The notes below the pieces were generated by a model. That model made no database searches. It was not told the DNA's origin and saw only the letters and a program-made list of their open reading frames with translations. The translations under genes were made by a program, and so were the position numbers. Below, in pieces: positions 9,730 through 21,403 of a DNA stretch of 64,000 bases. How positions within the stretch are numbered: position 1 is the stretch's first letter; the number at the start of each line of letters is the position of its first letter. This stretch comes from Pomphorhynchus laevis. Lineage: Eukaryota > Acanthocephala > Palaeacanthocephala > Echinorhynchida > Pomphorhynchidae. The stretch spans positions 1 to 64,000 of the forward strand of contig WNNJ02003806.1 of NCBI GenBank assembly GCA_012934845.2. Reading direction: 5' to 3'.

Positions 9730-10690
9730 ACTTGGATTTCTCATAATTTAATTTCCATGTTATGCAATATGCTGATGACTTTATCATCTATGCTCATGCA
9801 CCTGTTTATCGTGTTCACGAATTCACGATCTTAGTGTTTTTGCTTCCGATGGTCTTGTCTGAATTTCCAATCATTTTTCTTCCCTTCACCTTTCTCAGAA
9901 TCCTGATAAATCCAAAATTATGTGGATCCTATGTCGACGCTTCCGCTTAGAACCACCATCCGTATCATTAAACTCTACAATTCTTCCTATCGTTGATAAT
10001 CTCGTTTTCCTAGGCTTACATTTCGACAACCGACTTTCGCTTAAACGTTTCTTTAGAGATAAAGTACGCTTATGTACCTTGATACTTCGCAACCGCCGTC
10101 AAGTTCGTAGATTAATCGATTTCCTTCTTGTATGACTCTCATATCTTCTCTCCTTTTTTCTAGACTCGATTATTGTCTTAGTCTATTTTCCAACTCACCT
10201 AAATTCACTCTTCTTCCCCTACAATGCATCGTCAACGCAGCCGTCCGAATTCTCCTCCGTCTTCGTCGTTTTGGTTATACATCCCACCATCTTGTTTCTC
10301 TCGATTCGCCTACAATTTATTGTCGTGTTCAAATTCGTCTTCTTCTCGTTGCTTTCCGCCTTGTAACTTTTCATACCCCTTCATTTCTCAACCTTCCTTT
10401 TCTTAATAATTTTCGTCCTGTTTACTGTTCCTTGCGTACCTTTAATTTTCTTCTTTTACATGTCCCAAACTACTCTACCTCATTTGGATTCCGCTCCTTC
10501 CTGGTTGCTGCTCCTTTATCGTGGAATCATCTGCCCATTCATATACGTCAATCACCATATCTGATGTGCTTCAAACGTCAAATCCGATCCCATTTAAACA
10601 ATTTATCTGTTTGATTTTTTCATTTTTTTGTTAGTGGACTTGTAAGCGTGCAGCTAGTACGCATTTGCCACGTTAAATAAATTATTGTTA
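9730..10690 (+). mobile_element. LINE family B, copy B2, 5'-truncated at RT motif C
   Basis: Starts just before MQYADDFIIYAHAP (RT motif C) and runs through NPDKSKIM, the fingers-thumb junction LDYCLSLFSNSPK, and the C-terminus SFLVAAPLSWNHLPIHIRQ to the stop at 10614. The 3' UTR has the family-specific GTAAGCGTGC stem and GCATTTGCCACGTTAAATAAA. Frame changes occur near 9830-9920. By eye it is close to copy B3 at 24.1-24.5 kb. The 5' truncation within RT is the usual LINE pattern. Confidence 0.85.
10132..10614 (+). pseudogene. RT C-terminal region of LINE B2
   Basis: A 160-codon open frame corresponding to the RT thumb/connection and the conserved CR1/L2 C-terminal tail: LLFSRLDYCLSLFS, LPLQCIVNAAVRILLRLRRF, FRSFLVAAPLSWNHLP. 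It is the most intact C-terminus of family B in the window. It cannot be an autonomous protein because the fingers, palm and endonuclease are absent from this copy. Confidence 0.8.
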
Positions 10691-10739
10691 TTAGTATAGT
10701 CTTGATTATACTAAGTTCTTACACCCAATGTCGAGTGAC

Positions 10740-13700
10740 TAAGAGGCCAATAATTCATCTCTACATTATTATAAGTGTTCAAGCAAATTACAATATATCA
10801 ATCAGTAACTACATACAATTTCAAGCCATTTCTGTTAATACTTACAAAACACCCTTATAATCTAACATACATACAATCAGTAACTACTTAATTATAACTA
10901 CAACGAAGCCGTACGCCCAGGGCATTTCCCTGTGTGCGCAGTAGAAGCTGTACGTCAATGACTAAGGGAAAACCCTCGAACGTGATTTTTTGTTGCACTT
11001 GTAACGGGCAGGTGGTCAAGTGCAAGGGATGCAAATGTGCCAAGGCAAAACGTTCTTGCACAAACTGCAGGGCACCAAACTGCTCTAATAAAAGGTACGA
11101 CTCCTTCACTCCATCACAAGAGGGTCAAGTAACACATTTTGATGGGCACGTTCTGACAAGAGGTGACCGAGCCAATAATGAGGTAAACTCTTTCAGGATG
11201 CCCATCAATAAAGGCATCATACACGATAATGCCTCATTTTACAATCCGACCAATATTTATCAAACGGTACTGCAATGGAGACCAAATCTATTTCACCTAC
11301 TTCAATGCTCGGAAAGCAACACGTTCGTGAATATATTAGCTTCGTTTTACGACAGTGTGGCGAATAAAGCTGCAGATGAAAAATCTGCACTCAAGACGGC
11401 TTTGTCAGTCGTGCTTTGTCAGCTTATTCTTCAATTCGTAAACTCAAGCGAAGTTTCAGTAACACGCAAGGCTTTACAACGGAGGTTGCAACTTTGGCAC
11501 GAAAAAAATTTAAAGAATTATTTGAAGAATCCCGGTATTTACAGTCGAAATTAGCTCAAATAGTAACGAAAATCATCCATGAAGATTGGAAAAAAGCCTA
11601 CTGTCGTTTATTAAGTCGAGGTAAAGTACATGCTAGTAGAGTTGTCTTGGAAGAATCGTTTTCATCTGCTGTCCTAAAGCCGGCCTCTTTATTAAATGGA
11701 ATATTAGTCAGAGAAATTCTGCAGGATCTACACCCAGCTGCAAAGATTCCTGATCAAAAAGTACTCTACTCTTACAGCATCATCTTCCAAATATACAACC
11801 TCATCACCCAGTTGAATTTAGCGATATCGAAGCGGCGGATATTATGCGCGCAGATAGAAGAACGAAAGGTGGGGCAGGTCCATCCAGATTGGACTCTACC
11901 ATGTGGATTCAACTTCTGAGTCGCTTTGGAGTTCATTCTCAAACTTTAGCAAGAGCACTTGCAGATTTCGGGATAAGATTAGCAACTGAAGATATATGTC
12001 TCGAAGCTCTGGAAGCATTTACCGCAAGTAGACTTATCGCTCTTAGCAAAAATAACGGGATTAGACCCATTGGCGTTTGCGATGTTGCGAGACGTATAAT
12101 CTTTTAAACGATATTATGCAAGATAAGGCCGGATATTCATGATGTGGCAGGTAACGAACAATTATGTGCATGCCAACGCGGGGGTATTGAATTTGCAATT
12201 CACTCGCTGCGAGAGGAATTCGAGAAGGGACAGGATAGATGCATATTAGCAATAGACGCCAAGAACGCGTTTAATTCCATGAATCGGATTGCCGCCTTGC
12301 ATAACATGAAATTTTGTTGCTCCCTCGATGGCTACTGTTCTCAAGAACCTATATACCTCACTCTCTCAACTTGTACTCGGAGGCGACAGCATTTACAGCA
12401 CAGAAGGATTTACACAAGGCGATCTCTTCGCGATGACCGGCTTTGCTATGGCATCGATGCCTCTTATTATGGAAATTCGGAAAGCGGTTCCTGACGTCAA
12501 ACAGCGGTGGATGACGGACAATGCAAACTTCGTTGGCCGTATTCGAGATTTACGTACAGTATGGAATATACTAAATGACATAGGCCCGGAGTATGGTTAT
12601 CATGTGAACGTAACAAAAACACAGCTACTCTCACCAACGCCATTAAATCCCTCAGAACTCACGTCACAACAGATCACGTGTTCAAATGACGGTATAATAA
12701 TTTTGGGAGTTCCTATTGGAACCGGCGCTTACGTTTCATCAACAACAAGGAATGAATCGCTAAAATGGTCAGAGGTTATTGGCAAATTGACGTGCATTGC
12801 ATAACTGGATCTTCAAGCGGCATATACCGGCTTAACGAAATCAGTACAATTCAAGTGGACTTATTACATGAGAACGGTACCATGTGAGCCTACATATATG
12901 GAGAGCCTATACAGAGCTTTAGATTAATACCCATATTTTGTTTTGCAATAACAAAACAAAATTTAAACGAGACGTGGAACTGTATTTTAACATCGCCTTT
13001 AAGTTTGGGAGGACTTGACATGGTAGTTCCGGTATTTTCTATAACGAGTGTCTATAGCTCATCATTAGGTCCTTAGTGACACCTTCAAAAGCCCAAAATC
13101 CGGTAACGAGTTACGCGATCTACAGACGAACACCTTGAAACAGTTGGGCACGCAGCGTCATAATGAATTCACCGTGCGACTTTAGCAGGCACTTTCGCAG
13201 TGTGATGGAGTAGTGTCTCGAGTGATTTCGCATGCATCAAGAGACGGAGCATATGCATGGCTGAGTTCATTGCCACTTGTCCATCGCCATTTTCAGCTAA
13301 CTCCGAACCAGTTCAGAGATGGGTTATGTGCAAGATATGGGTGGACTCCAGGCGAACTGGTAGGGACCAAATGTAAAAGTGGTGAAATCCTCAATATGAG
13401 TCACGCTTTGGCATGTAAGCGTGGCGGACTAACTATAATTCGCCATGACGCTATCCGTGACATAATCGCAAAAGCTCTTTCAGAAATTTGTTCTGGTGTT
13501 GAAGTAGAACCAGTGCTATCTATGGTCCCAATTGATATAGACTTTGAGGTTCCGACGACATCGCGTGATAATAATGCACGTTTAGATACAGTATGAAGTG
13601 GCTTGGAAGGCAGTCGATTTGAGCGAACGTTTTTCGACGTGAATGTATTCTCAATCCATGCACAATCGACTGTCAGCAGAAACCTCGATGCGTCCTTCGA

Positions 13701-14062
13701 ATTCAATAAAAATCGTAAACGTGCAAAATACAACGAAAGAGTGGAGAAAATCAAACGAGCAAAATTCGTCCCTCTGATATTTTCAACTTCAGATGACATC
13801 GGAAAGGAGGCAATTAAAGTTCTAAAGACAGTTGCAGCGAAATATGTAGACAATGCTAGCCTACGCAATGTCACCTATGGAGACACCCTCGTCCTACATA
13901 AAAGGAAAATAAGCTTCGAGCTTGTCCGGGCCGTCTCTGTCTGCTTATGAGCCCCGAGATCTACGCGTCGAAATCCGGTGCGGAACGGCATTTATCGCCG
14001 CGAACAAACAGCATACTGACATTTTAATAATATTGGGACTCATTTGCGGGTAACCTCGAATT
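10740..14062 (+). mobile_element. RLE-type LINE family C, copy C1 (R2/NeSL superclade)
   Basis: A near full-length but broken LINE. It has a 5' region with two ATCAGTAACTAC boxes (10799 and 10877), one long ORF (10958-13950) with an N-terminal Cys-rich domain, RT, and a C-terminal CCHC plus restriction-like endonuclease. The 3' UTR ends in the box CATTTGCGGGTAACC (14041-14056). The same box closes C2 and C3, so it is the family 3' terminus. The protein layout matches the GPSxLD...RPIG...QGD RT lineage widespread in cnidarians and other invertebrates. Confidence 0.85.
10958..13950 (+). pseudogene. ORF of LINE C1: CXC zinc domain, RT, RLE
   Basis: Residues about 10-40 form a CXC (tesmin/TSO1-like) cluster: CCTCNGQVVKCKGC, CKCAKAKRSC and TNC. 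RT follows: GGAGPSRLDSTMW, FTASRLIALSKNNGIRPIGV, motif A as LAIDAKNAFNSMNR, motif B as FTQGDLFAM, and motif C as WMTDNANF where the family has a YADD-type box, so a catalytic Asp is lost. The C-terminal RLE (13213-13950) shows LTPNQFRDGLCARYGW, a Cys/His cluster ending in HALACKRGG, then IRHDAIRD, a VEPVL block, and RLDTV with FERTFFDVNVF for the PD/D active site. The frame shifts near 11420, 11760, 12300 and 12800-13210. The start is the ATG at 10958; an in-frame GTG lies upstream. Confidence 0.8.
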
Positions 14063-14129
14063 GTTATTTATACGAATTAATTTGATTATGCAAAAAAATA
14101 AATTAAAACACAAAAAACTATATCTGAAT

Positions 14130-14692
14130 TCGTCCACAACTTGTCGTGATGTGGAAGCGTGATTCGATATTGTATGCTGCGGACTATACGAGAGACGATT
14201 CGAGCGAACGTTTTTTGACGTCGCTATTTTTAACCACCTTGCTGTTTCGTATTCTGCGTCGATGTCAAGTGCATTCAATTATAATGAAAAGCGAAAAAAT
14301 CCAAATATGATGAGCGTGTGTCGGATATTGAAAGAGGAATATTCATTCCTCTGGTTTTTTCCACCTAGAAGGCATTGGTATGGGTGCACGACGGGTACTT
14401 CAACAAATCGCAAGGCTGCAAACCAAGAATTCAGAAGACAAAACCCACGCCGAATGAATATTTCGCTTGAAACGATTAATCGGTTTGTCCTATGTCGAGC
14501 TGCATCGATGTGCATCAGGGGTCATCGTTCGACCCGGGATCGTCGAGACAGGAGTAGCGCTTTTGCAAAGGCTTTTAACCCTATGTCAAAATGACCCGCT
14601 GAGCATGGTCATAATCGATAAGATTTAAATTTTGCTTTATTGTAAAAACATGGCGATTTTGTTTCAATGGCCCATTTGCGGGAACCGTTTTC
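14130..14692 (+). mobile_element. LINE family C, copy C2, 3'-end fragment
   Basis: A second, shorter C copy placed directly downstream of C1. It starts within the RLE, at the equivalent of the VEPVL-FFDV interval, and reads RFERTFFDVAIFN then a basic NEKRKNPK stretch with a frame change near 14310. It ends in CCATTTGCGGGAACCG (14669-14684). After the box both C1 and C2 continue into TATATCTGAATTC (14118 and 14743), suggesting a shared 3' flank. Confidence 0.8.
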
Positions 14693-14819
14693 ATGTACAA
14701 AGCATGAAAAAAAGTCAAAAAAATAAAAAAAAATATTATTATATCTGAATTCTATTCTCCTGTGTAAAATTATAAATATAAACAGTTTAACAATTCTTGA
14801 TTACTAACTACTTACAATT

Positions 14820-17800
14820 AATATATACAAATTGCAACAATTTGTAACGACGATCGAATTATACAATTTGGACAACGATCGAATAATACAATCACACGAC
14901 GATTTTACTGTCCAGCTGATTAATACAATCACACGACGATCAATTTACAATCAAATTTTCAATCAAACGACGACAACGATCGAATAATAAAATCACACTA
15001 CGATCAATTTCCAATCAAATTTTCAATCAAACGACGACAACGATTGAACCGATGGATACCGGCGGAACTGAACAAAGTGGCGAGACAGGTGCAGTGCCCC
15101 ATATGTTGCAGGGACTTCATGCCGACTGCTAACGAACTGGTCCGTCGGCACGGCCGCAGTTCAACTTGCCCTGGATCCGGCAAGCCACCTTCGATTCCCC
15201 AACAAATCAATGCAGCTGCCGTATCGGATAGCAATCCTGTCGTTCTAAATTCATGCAACATAAATTCGATAATGTTGTCCAAACTTCTGCGCACGAACTT
15301 TCGATTGGTTCGGAGAAAACCACGAGCAGCGAGGCCTACTGTTGCCAAATGCTCGCCCGCTAGACGACACCCCTTGGAGGCAACTTCTCGGATTTACTAA
15401 GTCGGCCTTGCGTGTTCCACGATTGGCCAGGGTAGTGGTTTGCATCACTGGGCTCAGCACTGAAAACAGCGTGTACTTCGTACAATGTAACTCCTATCAT
15501 TACAACGAGAACTCAAAGGGATAAACCTGCAAATCTCCTGGACGATCAGCTTCAAAATAAGGTGTCTGAAAAGTTGGAGGACGGGTATGTTCGTAAAGCG
15601 GTTCGATTGCTAGCTCACAATGATCAGTTGATTTGTCCGAACCAACAAACTCCTGAGGTGTGGCGTCACAAACATCCCGAACGACGTTTGAATTCTTATG
15701 AACGCAGTTCACGACCAGAGACGAATCGTCGGAATCGCGAAGTTGGCCCCCTTATTTCGGGACCCTCGATCTTGTTGGTTCTCCGATCATTTCCGCCTTC
15801 TTTCTCAGGAGGCGCGGACGGCCTAAGTCAATCTCATCTCCGCGACCTAGTGGTAATTCGAGTGGCGCAGAAGGGCACAGACTATTGAACTCACTCTGTG
15901 AGCTTACCCGCATCGTCCTTGCTGGCAACGTGGCAATTTCGATTACACCTATTATATGCGGGGCCGAGCTTTTAGTATTTAAGAATAATGATGGAGGAGT
16001 CAGACCAATTGCCGTTGGGTGCACATTCCGTCGATTTGCAGCCAAGTTGGCCTGCAGATATGCAACCGAGAAGGTGGTTGACCAACTACTAATAACACAA
16101 CTGGGCGTTGGCGTTCCTGAGAGTGTCGAGGCCGCAGGTCACTCAGCAAGATGTTTTGCATAAGACGGTCTAATAGGCACATCATCCATGGTTAAATTAA
16201 ACTTTGAGAATGCCTTTAACTCCATCAATCGCAATGCCGTCCTTCAATGCGTGGAAAGGGATATTTCGGAAATTATAGAATTTGTAGAAATGTGCTACAA
16301 CGGTCCAAGCATTCTGCATTTCGGAGACAGTGTTATTAAATCATCAGAGGGAGTTCAGCAGGGCGACCCCCTCTGACCTCTTCTGCTCTCGCTAACTATC
16401 AACAGGCTAGCCCACTGCCTTTACTCACCACTTGTAATGTGGTATCTAGATAACTGCTGTATAGGTGGAGAACTGTCCACTCTTGCCAACGATATCGTTA
16501 ACATCCGACAACAGGGATCTTCTATCGGCTTACACTTACGTGCAGACAAGTGCCAAATCATTACCGCCGACAGCATTGATATCCAACCTCTGATCGAATT
16601 AATGCCAGACACCAATGTATGTGATGTATCGTCTGCCGACTTACTCGGCGCGCCCCTTTGTGGCGAAAGTCACCTCGATTCATTCGTAGAATCAGCCATC
16701 ACACAACTTCGGCAGGTAGGCCAGAATCTTCGCAAACTAGCGAAGCACGACGCGTTTTTTAGATTGCGTCATTGTATGACGCTACCGAAGGTTAACTTCC
16801 TACTACGCTGCGCACCGTGTTTTCCTAGCAGACTAGCGAAAGCTTTTAATGAGGAAGTTGGCTGTTCCCTGACCGAGATCCTAAATCTTTAGCTCTCTGA
16901 CATGGCCTGCGTAAAGCCTGATTGCCAGTTAAGTTCGTCGGACTTTGTGTTCTGAGGGCGAAAGAATTATCAATACCGGCCTTCTGCTCGTCCGTCTCGA
17001 TCATGAGTGGCTTAACCTCGATTATCCTGCCAGATTATATCGTGGAATGCTCAGGCATCAACTACTGAAGTTATCGAACGGCATTGGATTCTTGGACCTC
17101 TACGTTTGACCTACCTGTTCCAACGGATACAACCGTACAAAAACGTTAGACAGTGTCTCTGTTTAAGACTCAGCTCCGCGGCCTGATTGCTTCTTGTGAC
17201 TGCCCTAAAGATCGCCTCGGTAGGTACAAAAATGTACGACCGCTCATTGTGCCTGGCAACAGCCATATGCCTCTGATTTAAATTTTCACTCCCGTTCAAT
17301 TGCGAGTGCGGGGTTACAACTGATGTATCATGGACACACGGTCTCGATTGCTCCAAGACAGTGTCTCGACACAACTGCCACAGTGCAGTCAGTGCTCTTA
17401 TTCGTAGTGCTCTGATGGCGGGCGGTGTCCCGTCCTGCCTAGAATCAGTTGGAATGTGCCGAGATGACGGGAAAAGACTGGATGGCGCTTTATTAGTCTC
17501 TTGGGAAAGGGGACGCCTACTTGTATGGGACTTTAATTGTTTCAACACACTTGCGGCTAGTAATTTGTTCAACGCGATATGTGCGCCAGGCGAGGTGACG
17601 AGAGTGGCCGAGAATCGGAAGCTTGACAAATACAGGGGCATCGATGCGTTCGAATACACTTTTGTTCCATTAGTGATTAAGATAATAGGGGCAGCCGGGC
17701 CGATTACGTCCAGCTTCCTGGAATCTCTAGTGAATAAGCAAATTGCCGCTACAGGCGATCGGAGAGCAGCGAGATTTCTCTCGCAGAGATTGAGCTATGC

Positions 17801-17930
17801 GGTGCTACGAGGCAACGCGGCCTGTCTTTTGGAAGTCGCCAGGGGATTGCAGAATATTATCAATCTGATCGTCGTCATGATTACCCATTTATAAACTCAT
17901 TGTAATAATTGTGTATTTACAACAAGTATG
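14820..17930 (+). mobile_element. RLE-type LINE family D, copy D1
   Basis: A nearly complete second RLE-type LINE family, distinct in sequence from family C. Its 5' leader contains a 64-bp unit twice in tandem (14921-14984, 14985-15048), full of CGACGACAACGATCGA motifs. One broken ORF runs from about 15044 to 17894, and a short 3' UTR follows. Near 14800 the sequence ACTAACTACTTACAATT resembles the 5' box of family C. Confidence 0.8.
15044..17894 (+). pseudogene. ORF of LINE D1: zinc finger, RT, RLE
   Basis: N-terminal zinc finger CPICCRDFMPTANELVRRHG followed by a further Cys. The RT shows FSGGADGLSQSHLRDL and GGVRPIAVGCTFRRFAAK. Motif A is VKLNFENAFNSINR, with Asn where the family has the catalytic Asp. 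Motif B is SSEGVQQGDPL, and motif C is WYLDNC in place of YLDD. Two active-site Asp are therefore gone. The RLE half (17361-17894) keeps SRHNCHSAVS, RDDGKRLDGALLVSW and LLVWDFNCFNTLA (the catalytic D-x-K region) and the C-terminal LSQRLSYAVLRGNAA. Frames change near 15480, 15880 and 16160-16200 and in the 16900-17350 linker. The true start is uncertain: the ATG at 15051 is not in frame with the zinc finger. Confidence 0.75.
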
Positions 17931-18475
17931 TAATTGGCTTTTCGCTTTTAAAGAAATTTTTTAGAATTTACGGGGTGATTTTATGGGCAGTAATTTATAC
18001 AAAAGATCCATTTAATAAGTAAAATAGCGAAAAATGAAATACATGTGCCTATAGTTGTGGAGCATATATTCGAGCCACTCAAATATGTACAGAATTTCAA
18101 CATCGTTTAAATTCGTTATATGCCATCGAGGAAATGACAACTTCAGCTGATAGACAATTTCAAATATTGTAAAATCTGTAGGATAAGCGAGTGTAAGCTT
18201 TGACTGATTGATATTGGATGGCCACTAGACGTCCTTTGGATCCCTTTGGAATCCGAAATTACATAAAATCCAATAAAACCTAGGTTCATATGTAGTGCGT
18301 TTAAATGTACATTAAAACCACTTTCTGTCTATATGAATAAAATACTTAAAGTAATTAAAGCACACTTCAAAACATATTGTAAGGTAATCAAAATTAATAC
18401 TGGTATAAAATACTATTTCAGTATTAATTCTACAAAAGAATTTTTAGAACACACAAAAGGGATAAATTTTTAGAA
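17930..18475. other. AT-rich spacer with short direct repeats
   Basis: No protein recognised. A segment at 18380-18415 (TTAATACTGGTATAAAATAC) recurs at 18550-18590, i.e. a direct repeat offset by about 170 bp. The second copy lies within the Penelope-like fragment that follows. Confidence 0.4.
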
Positions 18476-18830
18476 TATAAATACATACGATTTTAGTACG
18501 CTTTATACCAATCTAGATTTTGTAGATATTAAAGAAGCGTTAAAATATTGTAGGGTAATTGAAATTAATACTGGTATAAAACACTATTTCAGTATTTCAA
18601 ATTTCATCAGAGGAAATACGTCATTAGCATGTATTTGGCCCACTGCTATGTTGGGTCGAGGAACAGCGGCCGAAACGTGATAACATAGAAGTTTCTCTTT
18701 ATGACCTATAATCCTTATTATGATACAACATCTGTTATTTATTATTCAATTCATAAAAATTGACTTTTAGTTTAAATTTCAATTTTAAATTTTAATATAA
18801 AGAAAGTTAAAGTAGCGATTTAATTTATGT
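18476..18830 (+). mobile_element. Penelope-like (PLE) fragment, RT motif A plus 3' region (P1)
   Basis: The start encodes YDFSTLYTNLDFVDIKEALK, the motif A wording of a PLE-related RT group. It continues directly into a non-coding block with AAATACGTCATTAGC, CCGAAACGTGATAACA and GACCTATAATCCTTATTATG. That block recurs in reverse at 25.6-25.86 kb and 61.4-61.64 kb. At 61 kb it again follows RT coding sequence, so RT and repeat belong to one family. It is an old, broken copy. Confidence 0.55.
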
Positions 18831-20457
18831 AGCGAATTTATTACAGAGCTACAAAATTCGTAATGGGTAGTGTTATTATATAAAGTGAAATTTCTAGCAG
18901 GTTTTAGTAAATATTTGACTTGAAGAGAACGTAAATATCGAAATATTGTCTGATTTTAATAAAGTGCTTTTCTCGTGTATATAATTCAGCCAACTGCCTA
19001 AAATGTCTAATTTTAACATAAAAGCAATCCTTAACTGATTTAGTAAATATTTAAATAATAATTATAAAATTAATACTTTTAAATTTACAAATATTAATAT
19101 AATCTATATATAATATTAATAAAATATTATAAATCAATAATAATATAATATTATTAATCAAATATTAATATTAATATTATATTAATATTATTATATTAAT
19201 ATAATATTACATATATTAATATAATATTAGACATAATCAATTGTCCATACGAGACAAAATATTTTAAATAATTTTTTTACAACGTGTCGGGTATACAGTG
19301 ACCCTTTTTTGATTATGCCTAAACATATGATTAGATAGAACACGAATTAATTTTGACAGAATTCAAACAATAATACAAAATATGTAATTTATAATATATT
19401 CAAGTTGTAAAAATTTACAAACAACAATATAATAAAAATATAATTTATATAATATAATATTATAATATTATATAATATAAATTATTATAATATAATATAA
19501 TTTATATTATATTATATAACTTATATAAAATCCTATATAACAATTATTTATTATTTAATTATTTTTAAATCTTTATTTTTAATTTATAAATAATTTAATA
19601 TACGTTAACTCAGCTAGCAAATCTGATCTGTTAGGTGAGAATGCAACACGTTGTAAATAATAAGAAGCAAAATTTTCTTACCAATTCTAGCTTGTGTAAG
19701 TACTGGTTTCAGTGCTGGTTATTCTCATCTCATTCATATGTGCATTCGTTCTTGTATCAACATACCGATATTGAAAATATCGTACATCGAGTTTTTCATC
19801 AGATTTTTCTTTTTCGTTCATTTTATTTAACAAAGCATCATTATGACTTATCATAAATATATGGCAATAAAAAATCTCAGATGTGTTGGCATTAGTGCCA
19901 ACAACTATTTATCACACGTGTCTACATATAAATGTCAGCTTGTATTTAGATTTACATTATAGTGTTGTAACTCTATTTCAGCTTTTGTATTTGTAGATAC
20001 TTGATAACGATGAACCATTTTGGTGTCGAAATATTGATTTGAAAAATTCCGATTTCCTTTCTTAAATCGCATAATTCATTTTGTTACGAAATTTCGCATG
20101 CTAGTGGAATATATATACTTATCATATTTTGTAATTTATTTTTTTTTCTTCAAAAGATTATTAAAAATAATCTATTATTTAATAATATTATTTAAACTTC
20201 TGTGTACAAATTTTATATTTAGTAAAATTATTATAACTTTTTTAATTTAAACTCTAAAAAATAATGAATCAGCTCAACGTATTATATCTACAATTTATTT
20301 ATCTATTTTTTTATTAGAACAAAAGTCTAATAAAATTTATTAATCTAATAATTTGATTAATAAATTTATTAGTCAGATAAAATATTTCCCCTATAGGAGA
20401 AATTTATCCGAATCAATCATAATGTAAAGTAACCAATAAAATATTTGTGATTTTTAC
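18830..20457. other. AT desert with AT microsatellites
   Basis: Contains near-pure A/T blocks at about 19080-19215 (ATTAATATTATT type) and 19380-19530 (TATAATATAATT type). One 73-codon frame at 19635 resembles nothing known and has no coding character. No gene is supported. Confidence 0.55.
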
Positions 20458-20576
20458 AAATGACACAATATTTTGATGTTATATAAATGACACAATATTT
20501 TGATGTTATATAAATGACACAATATTTTGATGTTATATAAATGACACAATATTTTGATGTTATATAAATGACACAA
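20458..20576. repeat. 27-bp tandem repeat, about 4.4 copies
   Basis: Units of 27 bp starting AAATGACACAATATTTTGAT are repeated four times without a visible change (20458-20565) plus an 11-bp partial. The identity of the units indicates a recent expansion. There are no spacers, so it is not CRISPR-like. Confidence 0.9.
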
Positions 20577-21232
20577 ATGTTACAAATTACAGAATATTTT
20601 TAATATTAGTGTATGTCTTAAATAGTAAAAATACTCTGTAAAACTGAGATATTATTAACACCTTAATTCACATCGCATTAATCCACAACTAATCGCTATT
20701 ATCGTATAAAGCATATAGTTTTAGCTCATTTTGGTTATAATTTCCGAACTTTTTAATCTAAATTGGCAATTTTTTAATTTGTCAATTCTTGTACATCTCT
20801 CTTTTCTATTTTTGTTTATCTCGTCAATCTACGTTAACTTTAGAATTTAAATTCGATCAAAGGGATACTCTAGCACTTTGCAAATACCATTTAATAAAAA
20901 ATAAAATTCTAGGATATGATTGCTATGCGTACAGGAGTGAGATCGGTGTTCTAACAGATCAATGATTTAAACAACATGAATTTCAAGGCTACAACAATTT
21001 TCAATTAATTAGATTGTAAACTTGTTACAATAATCAAATTGTAATTTTTAATAGAAAAATTAATATTAATAAAATATTAAAATACCTATAATATTAATTT
21101 TGATATTAATGAATGCATTTATAAATATTAAATTAAAAACATTTATGTAAAGAAAAGAATACCCAATATTTTTATTTAAAAAAATCACTTATCAGGCTTT
21201 AGAGTTTACATGCCAAAACAGCTATTTTGATA
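20577..21232. other. AT-rich stretch downstream of the SMIM30-like gene
   Basis: No coding sequence was recognised. It lies 3' of the minus-strand small gene, so part of it is presumably that gene's 3' UTR. AATAAA-type signals on the minus strand cannot be singled out in such AT-rich DNA. Confidence 0.4.
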
Positions 21233-21403
21233 TCATCTTCGCCTTGCATAAATACCAATAACGACCATTAACAAAAAGATAGACAAGCACACAACCATTG
21301 TGAATGCCAGTCCATCGCCAAAATCAAATGCCTTACATTGCACAACCAAAAGTATCAGTATAAGGAACAGTGATGGTGTAATTGGTGTTAACGAATTAGA
21401 CAT
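21233..21403 (-). CDS. SMIM30: SMIM30-like small integral membrane protein
   Basis: A 56-residue ORF. The N-terminal hydrophobic segment SLFLILILLVVQCKA looks like a signal peptide or first membrane segment. It is followed by FDFGDGLAF, a second hydrophobic segment of about 20 residues, and the end GIYARRR. Vertebrate SMIM30 has the same architecture and length (59 residues), with GDAIA after the signal segment and GVYARKR at the end. SMIM30 is an ER-associated membrane microprotein. The ATG (21403) is directly preceded on the sense strand by TTAGCTTCTAG, a good splice acceptor, so a 5' UTR exon probably lies further upstream. The frame is intact and more GC-rich than its flanks. The assignment rests on pattern and length rather than a search. 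Confidence 0.72.
   Translation of the reverse strand: MSNSLTPITPSLFLILILLVVQCKAFDFGDGLAFTMVVCLSIFLLMVVIGIYARRR

Noticed and set aside
20458-20576. Regular repeat that could suggest a CRISPR array
   Set aside because: The 27-bp units are directly adjacent with no unique spacers, and the context is eukaryotic.
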